DNA of 14,441 nucleotides from an uncultured Streptococcus sp. (GTDB lineage Bacteria; Bacillota; Bacilli; Lactobacillales; Streptococcaceae): contig NZ_CABFMF010000018.1 in NCBI RefSeq assembly GCF_901875575.1, positions 1 through 14,441 on the forward strand, written 5' to 3'. A program made the translations under genes and the position numbers. The notes under the pieces were generated by a model. The model made no database searches. It was not told where the DNA came from and saw only the letters and a program-made list of their open reading frames with translations. Shown piece by piece: positions 1 to 6,591 of the stretch. How positions within the stretch are numbered: the first letter of the stretch is position 1; the number at the start of each line of letters is the position of its first letter.

Positions 1-71
1 TTATGATTAAGAATTTTTAGAGCATCTTCGTTTGTTAGTTTTATATCACGTGTTAAACTGATTGTAGCCAT
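1..71 (-). CDS. Antitoxin-like small protein, N-terminus only (runs off left edge)
   Basis: Only the first 23 codons are inside the window. The start is an ATG preceded at good distance by AGGAGG, so it is well supported. The protein begins MATISLTRDI and continues with a short polar helix-like stretch (TNEDALKIL). A short beta strand followed by a helix resembles the start of many small DNA-binding antitoxins, but I do not recognise the family. The promoter carries a perfect palindrome over its -35, as expected for a self-repressing antitoxin. Function is inference; the existence of the gene is well supported by its start signals. Confidence 0.55.
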   Translation of the reverse strand, partial: MATISLTRDIKLTNEDALKILNH

Positions 72-101
72 TTGTTCGACCTCCTGTTTCTACTTAAATT
101 C

Positions 102-130
102 ATTATAGCTTATTTTGAACAAAAGTTCAA
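102..130 (-). promoter_or_regulatory. Promoter with palindromic operator overlapping the -35
   Basis: On the minus strand there is TTGAAC (125-130), a 17-base spacer and a consensus TATAAT (102-107). The -35 is one arm of a perfect inverted repeat, TTGAAC-4-GTTCAA, at 115-130. A repressor bound there would block RNA polymerase, and the likeliest binder is the product of the gene this promoter drives. Confidence 0.65.
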
Positions 131-246
131 TCTGAAGATAGTGTATGTTTTCTATAGTGTATAAATCCAAAATAAGTTTTTCTCTTGCATTTGTAGCTCA
201 TATTCGTTAGAATAATGGTGTAGATGAGTGGTTGGCTCACGGTCAA

Positions 247-354
247 TCTGATAGTAATCTTGGACATAAGGGCCAAGCGGTGGCGGACACCAGAACAAAA
301 TCCGATAGCAATCTTGGACGTAAGGGCCAAGCGGTGGCAGACACCAGAATAAAC
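247..354. repeat. Two tandem copies of a 54-bp unit
   Basis: Copies lie at 247-300 and 301-354 and differ at only a few positions. Each contains GGGCCAAGCGGTGGC followed by GACACCAG, and is more GC-rich than the surrounding DNA. The period is a multiple of three, so reading frames stay open on both strands and produce apparent ORFs with a repeated peptide. I see no ribosome binding site for those ORFs and treat the element as a non-coding repeat or a decayed gene fragment. Confidence 0.8.
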
Positions 355-1028
355 CGACTGACTAGGTGGCTTACAGGTTCTGTAATTCATCTTTTTTACT
401 TTGATAGTAATGTATTACCATTTTAAGGTGAACGCAGTTTTAGCTCGTTCTCTTTTTTGTTGATGATATGCTCCAAACAACCTACACTAGATTGGATATG
501 AAATAGTTTGTGACTACATAATTTATCTTCAGGGAAGTTATGGACATTATCTCAATTTCTGTTATGATAGACATCTCTAACAATTTCCGTTATAACAGAT
601 ATTGGCTTACAAAGTATTTCTTTTCTGAACATACTAGCGTTATAATATAAATGCAGTGTTACACTGTAGAATATTAAGAAAATAGGATACTATAGGTTTA
701 AATTAAATGTATAAGATAAATAGTTGGATTGGTAAAAGTTTCAAGTCTGATAAGAACAATATTACATTTCATACAACTGAATGTATATATTTTATAAGAG
801 AGAGGGATGCTTGGTTGGGGAAAATCATTCAAAATACAGTTATAAGGATTTTAATAAGAATGAAAGTGTGATATTTATTTTTCAATAATCTTCTAAATGT
901 ATTAAAATTAAGCTTTCCACTTATGTATTCTGCTAATAAACTTCAATACATTTCAATAGATTTTCAAAATTTGGTGGGGATTTTTATTATACTTTGTACG
1001 AGCTTTTCAATACCCTATCCCAACCTTT

Positions 1029-1063
1029 AAAATCCCTCAAGTTATTTACTCAAGGGATTTTTT
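1029..1063 (+). terminator. Rho-independent terminator candidate
   Basis: AAAATCCCT (1029-1037) pairs with AGGGATTTT (1053-1061) and the hairpin runs into a T tract on the plus strand. It is nearly symmetric, so it could also work on the minus strand. No plus-strand gene is visible upstream, so either a small RNA is made here or the terminator is left from a lost gene. Confidence 0.6.
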
Positions 1064-1081
1064 ATCTGCTTTTTTCATACT

Positions 1082-1110
1082 CAAACAGTCAGTCTAACTG
1101 TTTGATTTTC
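1082..1110 (+). terminator. Second hairpin with T-rich tail
   Basis: A perfect 8-bp stem, CAAACAGT (1082-1089) with ACTGTTTG (1097-1104), with a 7-base loop, is followed by ATTTTCTTT. It sits directly after the hairpin ending at 1063 and may back it up. Confidence 0.45.
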
Positions 1111-1177
1111 TTTGTGACTAACTCCCCTAAAAATAGTAGAATTAGCTACTTTACTGGTTTTACAAGATAATAACAAG

Positions 1178-1202
1178 ACCTAAACGTTTAATTTATTTAG
1201 GT
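1178..1202 (-). terminator. Likely terminator of the minus-strand four-gene operon
   Basis: ACCTAAA (1178-1184) pairs with TTTAGGT (1196-1202) about 15 bases beyond the stop codon of the last operon gene. The tail on the minus strand is T-rich but interrupted (CTTGTTATTATC), so its strength is uncertain. Confidence 0.5.
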
Positions 1203-1217
1203 TTACCAATCATGACT

Positions 1218-1724
1218 TTAACATTTTCCAATAAGGTCTAACTCAACCGTACCCAAAGTTAAATCCTTTACTTTATTTAGTAATTCATTAACCCAAAAGC
1301 CATTTTTTAGTCCTGTTTTCTCTGATAATGCAAACACTTTTAAAGTATAGTTATGGTCTCGATCAGGTGGAGTCGGTCCAACAAACATTGTATCAATTTC
1401 AGAAAAATCACCATCTAAAAATTGACTAGAAAAACTATTTTTACCTTGAATTAATTGACCAATTCGGCTCATATTTTCTTCAATCTGAATACTATCACCA
1501 TTAACTTTTAAATCAGCAACGCTCCAATGAATCCAAGGAAAAGAGCAAACAGGAATGGCATCATAATCAATAAGAGTAAAAGCGATATATTCAGTACCTT
1601 TGGGTAAATTATCAACTTCAAACGCAAAAGAACGAACCGGATTTCCTTGCATTATATCTTCCCTTTTTGCTTCCTTTCCAAACTCCTTTGGTAAAATATT
1701 ATTAAATGTTGTTTTAATTTTCAT
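1218..1724 (-). CDS. YbhB/YbcL-type PEBP (Raf kinase inhibitor-like) protein
   Basis: A 168-residue protein of the phosphatidylethanolamine-binding protein superfamily. Family signatures are visible in order: DYDAIP (53-58) followed by WIHW (64-67), GPTPPDRDHNYTL (116-128), then KVFAL. These build the anion-binding pocket in the family. There is no signal peptide, so it should be cytoplasmic, and the length is normal for a bacterial member. Molecular roles of bacterial PEBPs are poorly defined, with small-molecule or phosphate-group binding the usual suggestion. It is the last gene of the operon. Its ATG overlaps the end of the transporter gene by 11 bases and has AAAGGAG just upstream, so translation is probably coupled. 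Family assignment is strong; its role in the operon is unknown. Confidence 0.88.
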   Translation of the reverse strand: MKIKTTFNNILPKEFGKEAKREDIMQGNPVRSFAFEVDNLPKGTEYIAFTLIDYDAIPVCSFPWIHWSVADLKVNGDSIQIEENMSRIGQLIQGKNSFSSQFLDGDFSEIDTMFVGPTPPDRDHNYTLKVFALSEKTGLKNGFWVNELLNKVKDLTLGTVELDLIGKC

Positions 1725-2817
1725 TTTTTTCTCCTTTAAGAATTATAAAGCTAAATATACAATAAATAGCTAAAGCGATTAGCGACATACATATTACCCC
1801 TTCAAAATTAAAATTTAAATATAAGAGACCTCCTAACATAAGAAATATGATATTAAAACAAGCATAATACACTTCTGCAATTTTCATAACAATAGACAAT
1901 TTGCTATTACTCTCTTTTAACATTTTAATAGTCTGAGGTCTAGTAATTCCAGACGATAGCCCCAATAAAACCATACCTAAACAAATACAAATAATATTGT
2001 TGGTAAGAAATAATAGCAAAGATGGGAACAATAGTACAGAAGAAAAGTATCTATTCTTATTAACAAAAAATTTCGAGGAGATATTTCCCATCAAAGTGTA
2101 TGAAGCCAATATTAAGACAAAATATTGAGTTGAAATATGCAGGTCTGTAAAAAAATAAAATGGTAAAAATCCTGTAAATAGTCCTAGGATGATTCCTCTT
2201 AGGAAAACATAATGACCAACCCAATATTTTTCAAAATTCGTCAACTGATATTTAGTAGTATTTCTAAATTCACGCTGCTCTTTCTTATAATCTAAAGGTA
2301 CTAATAAAGAAAGTAATATTGTATTAATAATCGTGGCAATAATCGTGGCATAAATCGGATAACTAGGATTCAGTTTATAAAGAGTCCCCCCAATAATTCC
2401 AGAAAATAATAATGAGATGAACATATAGCCATTTGTTCTATTTTGAAAATCAGTTGCTTCAGAATCTAAGAAGTACTGGATAAGATTAGTATCCTCACCA
2501 GCTCCAATAGAATAGCTTGCTCCTAAGCATAGTTGAGCAATAACAATTAAAATTGTACTATCAGATAAACTTAATAACCCTAATCCAATTAATTTGACAA
2601 CTTCACTCAGAATTAATAATCTCTTTGATGGAATATTGCTAATGTACCTTTTAATAAAAGTAGAACTTACAAACGTTCCTATTCCATAACAAGACATCAA
2701 TAATTCTATACCTATAATTGAGTATCCTTTTGAATATAAAATTATTAATAAAAAGGGTAAATAGAAATATGCTCTTGATAAAATCCGATAGAATATTATT
2801 CCCAACTTATTTTTCAA
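1714..2817 (-). CDS. MFS-type membrane transporter
   Basis: A 367-residue, very hydrophobic protein with about ten to twelve membrane segments, beginning at residues 11-30 and 35-55 and continuing to the C-terminus. A polar cytoplasmic loop near residues 175-200 (DYKKEQREFRNTTKYQ) divides it into two halves, as in the major facilitator superfamily. It is somewhat short for that family. Substrate cannot be read from the sequence; operon position suggests export of the pathway product or uptake of a precursor. The chosen start is TTG at 2815-2817, 8 bases after AGGAGGG, overlapping the end of the YrdC-like gene by 11 bases. A 12-bp in-frame tandem duplication gives ATIIATII in one membrane segment. 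Confidence 0.8.
   Translation of the reverse strand: MKNKLGIIFYRILSRAYFYLPFLLIILYSKGYSIIGIELLMSCYGIGTFVSSTFIKRYISNIPSKRLLILSEVVKLIGLGLLSLSDSTILIVIAQLCLGASYSIGAGEDTNLIQYFLDSEATDFQNRTNGYMFISLLFSGIIGGTLYKLNPSYPIYATIIATIINTILLSLLVPLDYKKEQREFRNTTKYQLTNFEKYWVGHYVFLRGIILGLFTGFLPFYFFTDLHISTQYFVLILASYTLMGNISSKFFVNKNRYFSSVLLFPSLLLFLTNNIICICLGMVLLGLSSGITRPQTIKMLKESNSKLSIVMKIAEVYYACFNIIFLMLGGLLYLNFNFEGVICMSLIALAIYCIFSFIILKGEKNEN
2326..2349. repeat. Perfect 12-bp tandem duplication inside the transporter gene
   Basis: AATAATCGTGGC occurs twice head to tail (2326-2337 and 2338-2349). The period is four codons, so loss or gain of one copy keeps the frame and changes only the length of one membrane helix (residues ATII repeated). 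Confidence 0.85.
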
Positions 2818-3457
2818 TTACATATCCCTCCTTTTGTAATACATTTTGGATTTCTTTTTTGCTAATATCTCCCTCCCTCAAAATAGTGACAGTTCCAATA
2901 TCATTAACTTTTATTATAGTACTTGATTTAGTAGCCAATGATTCTACATTTGATTTTAACAAATAATCAACTTTATCTCCCATATGTTCATCAGCAACCT
3001 CCTCTGTGATAAGTAGGTCATCAGCTGTTCCAGAGATATTAGCTGAGGTAATTGCAACTACTCCTCCTAAATATTCTACAAATTCTCTAAAAACTTCATT
3101 TTGAACACATCCCAAGGAAATTGTGGAACTATCATTTATTGCATAATGAAATGGACTAATATTTTCTACCACTATATTTAGTGCTCCTGGCCAAAACTCA
3201 TCGACCAATAATTTCATTAAATTTGTTTGTGAAGTCTTACCATATTTTTCCCAATCATTAGGATTGGACATGAAAATAGAGAGAGGCTTATTTTTAGGCC
3301 GAATTTTATATTCAAAAATTCGGTTAATAGCCATCCTATTATCTGGAAGACAACACAAATTATAGTTAGTATCTGTTGGAACTATGATGGGATATCCAGC
3401 GTTTAATTTAGATTTGAGAATTTCTAAATTCTCCTGATTTAATTCTAAAATTTTCAC
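2807..3457 (-). CDS. Divergent YrdC/Sua5-family protein (threonylcarbamoyl-AMP synthase fold)
   Basis: A 216-residue single YrdC domain. Visible motifs are PTDTNYNL (27-34), KIRPKNKPL (51-59), WPGALN (89-94), TSANISG (137-143) and LREG (193-196). The family makes threonylcarbamoyl-AMP from threonine, bicarbonate and ATP for tRNA t6A. Two usually conserved spots differ: the SxxR region reads ISLGCVQN without the arginine, and the STVVD-type motif reads SSTIIK. With the operon context this suggests a specialised paralogue rather than the housekeeping enzyme. The start is GTG (3455-3457), 7 bases after AGAGGT, two bases past the stop of the preceding gene. It overlaps the transporter start by 11 bases. 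Fold assignment is firm; substrate is open. Confidence 0.85.
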   Translation of the reverse strand: MKILELNQENLEILKSKLNAGYPIIVPTDTNYNLCCLPDNRMAINRIFEYKIRPKNKPLSIFMSNPNDWEKYGKTSQTNLMKLLVDEFWPGALNIVVENISPFHYAINDSSTISLGCVQNEVFREFVEYLGGVVAITSANISGTADDLLITEEVADEHMGDKVDYLLKSNVESLATKSSTIIKVNDIGTVTILREGDISKKEIQNVLQKEGYVIEK

Positions 3458-3459
3458 TA

Positions 3460-4584
3460 TTAACCTCTTTCTAATTTAAACAATTCTAAACAATCTTCTG
3501 GACTAAGCTTATCAGTAATTTTACTCAATTTTCTATAAAAACCTATTAGTTCATCAATATTGACATCACCTCCTACTAACGATTCAAAATATCTATATAA
3601 AACCTTTTTACTAGATATTCCACTAATTGTATAATTAGTGGAATTAGGAATTCCTAATTCATTCGGCAATAAATACTGGTACATTTCAATATTTTTCATA
3701 GTTCCATCTTGATGAATTCCTGATTCGTGTACAAAGACATTCTTCCCTATTATAGGTTTAGTGGGTGCTACATCATACTCTAAAATATCACTTATCTTTA
3801 TAGACAGTTGATATACAGTCTGCAAATCAAAGTCAATTTCATCAAACTTCTTCTTTTGTAAAATAGCAATCACCTCATCTAAAGATGTATTACCAGCACG
3901 TTCCCCAATTCCTAAAAAGGTTGTCTCAATCTGACTTGCATGATTCATAATCGCAGCTACTGTATTAGCTGTTGCTAATCCTAAATCATTATGACAATGC
4001 GCTGATAACTTTAGAGCTGGAAATCTACTATGAATATCACTAAACATTTTTCCATATTCATCTGGCGTAGAACATCCAACAGTATCTGCTAAAGTTACAA
4101 ATCCTACTTCATAGTTTGAAACAATATCTAATACTTGGAATAAAAATTCTCTATTAGCACGTGTTGAATCTTCTAAGACCATATCTACATGCAGTGATTT
4201 TTCTTTAGAATAATCCAAAATTCTCTCTAAGCGTTTTAGATAGATATCCTCTCTAGTTTTTAATTTTTCGGTTATATGCATCTTAGAAACAGGTACCAGT
4301 AGTTTAATAACCGTATTAGGAAACATACTATACAGCTGGAATGCTAAGTCAATACTACTCTCAATCAAGCGAGTTAAAACTACCCCAGATTGATCTTTTC
4401 TTAATATACGCATATAGCCTTTTAAAATATTCAAATCTTGAATAGTATCACACATACCAATCTCAACCGAATGAATTTTGGATTTACTAATCTCAGTAAT
4501 AACCTTTTTCTTAGTTGCAACATCTTTCTTAATCGACGTTTGCTGCATACCACCTCTAATTGTATTATCTTGAATGTATATCAT
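3460..4584 (-). CDS. Isopropylmalate/homocitrate synthase-like enzyme lacking the RDG aspartate
   Basis: A 374-residue TIM-barrel protein of the HMGL-like family, whose members condense acetyl-CoA with a 2-oxo acid. Visible motifs: AHCHNDLGLATANT (195-208) with the HxH metal ligands, GIGERAGNTSLDEV (225-238) and KNVFVHESGIHQDG (281-294). It has no C-terminal leucine-feedback domain, so its length fits homocitrate synthase rather than full-length LeuA. The N-terminal motif usually reading DTTLRDGEQ is DNTIRGGMQ here: Arg10 is kept, but the metal-binding aspartate is Gly11. Metal binding or chemistry is therefore probably altered. It is the first gene of the operon, started by ATG after AAGGAG, and faces the LysR gene. 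The exact reaction is unknown. Confidence 0.85.
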   Translation of the reverse strand: MIYIQDNTIRGGMQQTSIKKDVATKKKVITEISKSKIHSVEIGMCDTIQDLNILKGYMRILRKDQSGVVLTRLIESSIDLAFQLYSMFPNTVIKLLVPVSKMHITEKLKTREDIYLKRLERILDYSKEKSLHVDMVLEDSTRANREFLFQVLDIVSNYEVGFVTLADTVGCSTPDEYGKMFSDIHSRFPALKLSAHCHNDLGLATANTVAAIMNHASQIETTFLGIGERAGNTSLDEVIAILQKKKFDEIDFDLQTVYQLSIKISDILEYDVAPTKPIIGKNVFVHESGIHQDGTMKNIEMYQYLLPNELGIPNSTNYTISGISSKKVLYRYFESLVGGDVNIDELIGFYRKLSKITDKLSPEDCLELFKLERG

Positions 4585-4628
4585 ACCTCACTCCTTATTT
4601 TATTAGATACGAGCTCCTATCTGTAATA

Positions 4629-4644
4629 ATATGGTATACTATAT
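4629..4644. promoter_or_regulatory. Near-palindrome in the divergent intergenic region; lysR extended -10
   Basis: ATATGGTATACTATAT is palindromic except for one pair of positions, with GTATAC at its centre. It includes TGGTATACT (4632-4640), an extended -10 for the plus-strand lysR gene. A TTGATA (4642-4647, minus strand) next to it is a possible -35 for the operon, but no good minus-strand -10 follows at normal spacing. This is the natural candidate site for the LysR protein to act on both genes. Confidence 0.5.
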
Positions 4645-4711
4645 CAAGGTATTTTAAAATTTGAAAAAAGTTTAGAAATCATTAAGAAAAAATTTATAAA
4701 TAGGAGTAACT

Positions 4712-5581
4712 ATGAACTTAGATTGGTATTACACTTTTTTGGTATTATCAAAACATCTCAATTATCGTAAAGCCAGCGAAGAGCTATTTCTTACCGAACC
4801 AACGCTACATCAACAAATTAAGAAATTAGAAAAGCACCTTCAAGTTCAACTTTTCGAAACAGTGGGAAGAAACTTGACACTAACTGCTGTTGGAAGAGAA
4901 TTTATAGAGATTGCTGAAAATCTTATACAAACCTATGAGCAAAGTATTCAAAAGATTAGGCTACAAAATAAAAAACAACAATTTCATATAGAAATTGCCG
5001 TATCTCCTTACATTGCCACATACCTTTTACCACAATTTTTACAAGAATTCTTTCAGCGCTATCCAGATATTGATATCTCTGTATCCGTGCTAAATAGCCA
5101 TATTGAACAAGCTATTGAAACGAATACATTCGATATTGGTATTGATAGAGAAGTTCCATATAGTAAAAAAATCATATCCGAACAAATTTGTGAAGGAAAG
5201 ATTGCCCTCTTTTATCCTAAAACAACAGTCAAATGCGACGAATTACAATTATTTAAAAACTATAAAATATTATCCGATAACCACCCCGTCTATTGGGAAA
5301 ATCTAAAAAAAGAAATCATTGAGCTAGTTCCAGAAGCCGATTTCACTACTATCAATGATATTACAGTAACTGCCAAACTAATAGAAATGAATCAAGGCAT
5401 TTCCTTTCTGCCCCTTTACTTAAAAAAGACTTTTACAGATAAGATTGCTCATCTTGAAACCACTACAGTAACCACCCCCGTTTCTTTTACTTACTTAATG
5501 AGCAGAAAAGCTTCTAAAGCTATCACTATTTTCAATAATGCGTTTAAAGACTTTATTTTAAAGGAGCAAAATTCAATTTAA
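4712..5581 (+). CDS. LysR-family transcriptional regulator
   Basis: A 289-residue protein with the standard LysR plan. The N-terminal winged helix-turn-helix covers roughly residues 3-60 (NYRKASEELFLTEPTLHQQIKKLEKHL), with the typical family continuation QLFETVGRNLTLTAVGREFIE. A substrate-binding domain (about 90-285) follows. Length is normal. It is transcribed away from the four-gene operon, an arrangement in which LysR proteins usually control the divergent genes and themselves in response to a pathway metabolite. The start is ATG after AGGAG at good distance. The ligand cannot be read, but a 2-oxo acid, hydroxy acid or amino acid linked to the neighbouring synthase-like enzyme is a reasonable guess. 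Confidence 0.93.
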   Translation: MNLDWYYTFLVLSKHLNYRKASEELFLTEPTLHQQIKKLEKHLQVQLFETVGRNLTLTAVGREFIEIAENLIQTYEQSIQKIRLQNKKQQFHIEIAVSPYIATYLLPQFLQEFFQRYPDIDISVSVLNSHIEQAIETNTFDIGIDREVPYSKKIISEQICEGKIALFYPKTTVKCDELQLFKNYKILSDNHPVYWENLKKEIIELVPEADFTTINDITVTAKLIEMNQGISFLPLYLKKTFTDKIAHLETTTVTTPVSFTYLMSRKASKAITIFNNAFKDFILKEQNSI

Positions 5582-5593
5582 GAATCAAAGGTA

Positions 5594-5616
5594 ACTGATA
5601 CTATTAGTGATTTTTT
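5594..5616 (+). terminator. Weak terminator after lysR
   Basis: A short stem, ACTGA (5594-5598) with TTAGT (5604-5608) including one G-T pair, is followed by GA and six Ts. The T tract is good but the stem is weak. Confidence 0.35.
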
Positions 5617-5712
5617 GGTTTACATATTAATCAATGGATTAATGACTGAAACGGAAAATAGTTAATGAGAGATGAAATTTATAAAATAGTACGTGCATAA
5701 ATTATAGTAAAA

Positions 5713-5721
5713 TGATATAAT
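5713..5721 (+). promoter_or_regulatory. Extended -10 promoter placing the RNA start at the toxin ATG
   Basis: TGATATAAT is a perfect extended -10. No good -35 lies upstream. Transcription normally begins about 7 bases after the -10, which is position 5728, the A of the ATG. The bases between are AT-only and hold no ribosome binding site. A leaderless transcript is therefore predicted. Confidence 0.6.
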
Positions 5722-5727
5722 TAATTT

Positions 5728-6291
5728 ATGGAAGAGTTAAGCTTTAGTAATCAATTTAGCAACACAGCCGTTTGGTATCACGGAACGACATCTACTCAGG
5801 TTCCATCTTTAAAAGATGGAATAAATGTTTATCATAGTAAACGGAACTGTGATTTTGGTATAGGATTTTATGTGACATCTAAATTTGATCAGGCTGTTAA
5901 ATGGGCTCAGCGAAAATCAAAAGATGAACTTCCTTTTAATCCAAACGTAAAGCCTGTTGTTTTAAGTTATCAGTTTCAAGATTCTAATGATGTTGAAACG
6001 AAGATTTTTGAAATTGATAAAGAATACTTTCAGTTTGTTTATAAAAATAGATTGGAGTTAGACGCTAAGGCTGGAATTAATATTCATAATTTTTCAGCAG
6101 TATTTGGCCCAGTTCTTGATGGTCAAGTTACTCGTTTGAAAGTCACTTTAGATGACTATTTCGAGGGAATAAATTCCTTAGAAAAAACCGCTGATATTCT
6201 TTTGGGAAAATATCAGGGTGATACACAACTTTGTATATGTGATCAAGAAATTGCAAATAAACTGATCTTAGTTCAGGAGGAAACGATATGA
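5728..6291 (+). CDS. DUF3990-type ADP-ribosyltransferase-like protein, toxin candidate
   Basis: A 187-residue protein matching the DUF3990 pattern from memory of the family: WYHGTT (16-21), DFGIGFYVTSKFDQAVKWAQRK (its parts at 42-63), a central FGPVLDG (126-132) and TQLCICDQEIANKL near the end. The YHG and GFYxT blocks resemble the H and Y motifs of H-Y-E ADP-ribosyltransferases, so an NAD-dependent modifying activity is plausible but unproven. There is no signal peptide. The ATG has no Shine-Dalgarno sequence and lies where the transcript should begin. No alternative start is apparent. A 70-codon gene overlaps its end by four bases. Weak toxin translation with a strongly translated partner fits a toxin-antitoxin pair. 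Family is fairly sure; the toxin role is inference. Confidence 0.75.
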   Translation: MEELSFSNQFSNTAVWYHGTTSTQVPSLKDGINVYHSKRNCDFGIGFYVTSKFDQAVKWAQRKSKDELPFNPNVKPVVLSYQFQDSNDVETKIFEIDKEYFQFVYKNRLELDAKAGINIHNFSAVFGPVLDGQVTRLKVTLDDYFEGINSLEKTADILLGKYQGDTQLCICDQEIANKLILVQEETI

Positions 6292-6500
6292 TTTTGACAA
6301 ATGAAAAACAAGCTCTTAGAGTTGAGGTAGAACAGTTTTTACAGAAGAATTATCACATTACTCCTGATACTGTTTCTTCTGTCACAAATGTTGTATTGAA
6401 GAATTGGTTTGAAGAGTTGGATAATGGAGGCTCTCATTTGACTTCAGACCTTATCGCTGATAATATCGCGGATATTGCAAAACGTTACTCAGTACATTAA
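6288..6500 (+). CDS. Small partner of the DUF3990 protein, antitoxin candidate
   Basis: A 70-residue, acidic, mostly helical protein that I do not recognise. DUF3990 genes are commonly next to small DUF3791-type genes, but this sequence does not clearly show that family. Its ATG overlaps the upstream stop as ATGA, and AGGAGG lies at ideal distance, so it should be translated much better than the leaderless gene before it. It has no evident membrane segment or signal peptide. A strong terminator follows after about 55 bases and closes a two-gene unit. Gene reality is well supported; antitoxin function is inferred only from position, size and translation signals. Confidence 0.75.
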   Translation: MILTNEKQALRVEVEQFLQKNYHITPDTVSSVTNVVLKNWFEELDNGGSHLTSDLIADNIADIAKRYSVH

Positions 6501-6556
6501 TAAGTAATTTGAGTTAGGTTTATCAAATCCAAATCTTTCTTTATATTCTCAAAAAC

Positions 6557-6591
6557 GGTTCATTACCATATTAGGTAATGAACCATTTTTT
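6557..6591 (+). terminator. Strong rho-independent terminator
   Basis: A perfect 11-bp stem, GGTTCATTACC (6557-6567) with GGTAATGAACC (6574-6584), with a 6-base loop, is followed by A and six Ts. It ends the toxin-antitoxin-like unit. The group II intron remnant begins directly after its T run. Confidence 0.92.

Larger units (their letters stand above)
431..1177. other. Long intergenic stretch without a supported gene
   Basis: No convincing gene lies here. It is very AT-rich. Near the left end a weak hairpin (430-434 with 446-450) is followed by a T run and could end a plus-strand transcript. An imperfect direct repeat (caatttcTgttat type) occurs at 553-574 and 581-602, 18 of 22 bases alike. 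TATAAT at 641-646 has no good -35. A 54-codon ORF at 707-871 lacks a proper ribosome binding site. Two hairpins near 1029-1110 are listed separately. Part of this stretch may be decayed accessory DNA. Confidence 0.6.

Noticed and set aside
247..354. Possible CRISPR array
   Set aside because: There are only two units, they are directly adjacent with no unique spacers, and no cas genes are present.
232..426. 64-codon plus-strand ORF and an overlapping 87-codon minus-strand ORF across the 54-bp repeat
   Set aside because: Both owe their open frames to the tandem repeat, lack ribosome binding sites and code for no recognisable protein.
707..871. 54-codon plus-strand ORF starting MYKINSWIGK
   Set aside because: No Shine-Dalgarno sequence or good promoter, and no family resemblance; probably chance or decay.
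943..993. Possible promoter for a small RNA (TATACT near 988)
   Set aside because: No -35 at acceptable spacing could be found, so no RNA gene is called.
2718..2966. Plus-strand ORF across the YrdC and transporter junction
   Set aside because: It is antisense to two well-supported genes and has no translation signals.
3460..4584. Assignment as leuA or homocitrate synthase proper
   Set aside because: The regulatory domain of LeuA is absent, no leucine or lysine genes are linked, and the metal-binding aspartate is missing; only a family-level name is justified.
5103..5306. 67-codon plus-strand ORF inside lysR
   Set aside because: It is in another frame of an intact LysR gene and lacks a ribosome binding site.
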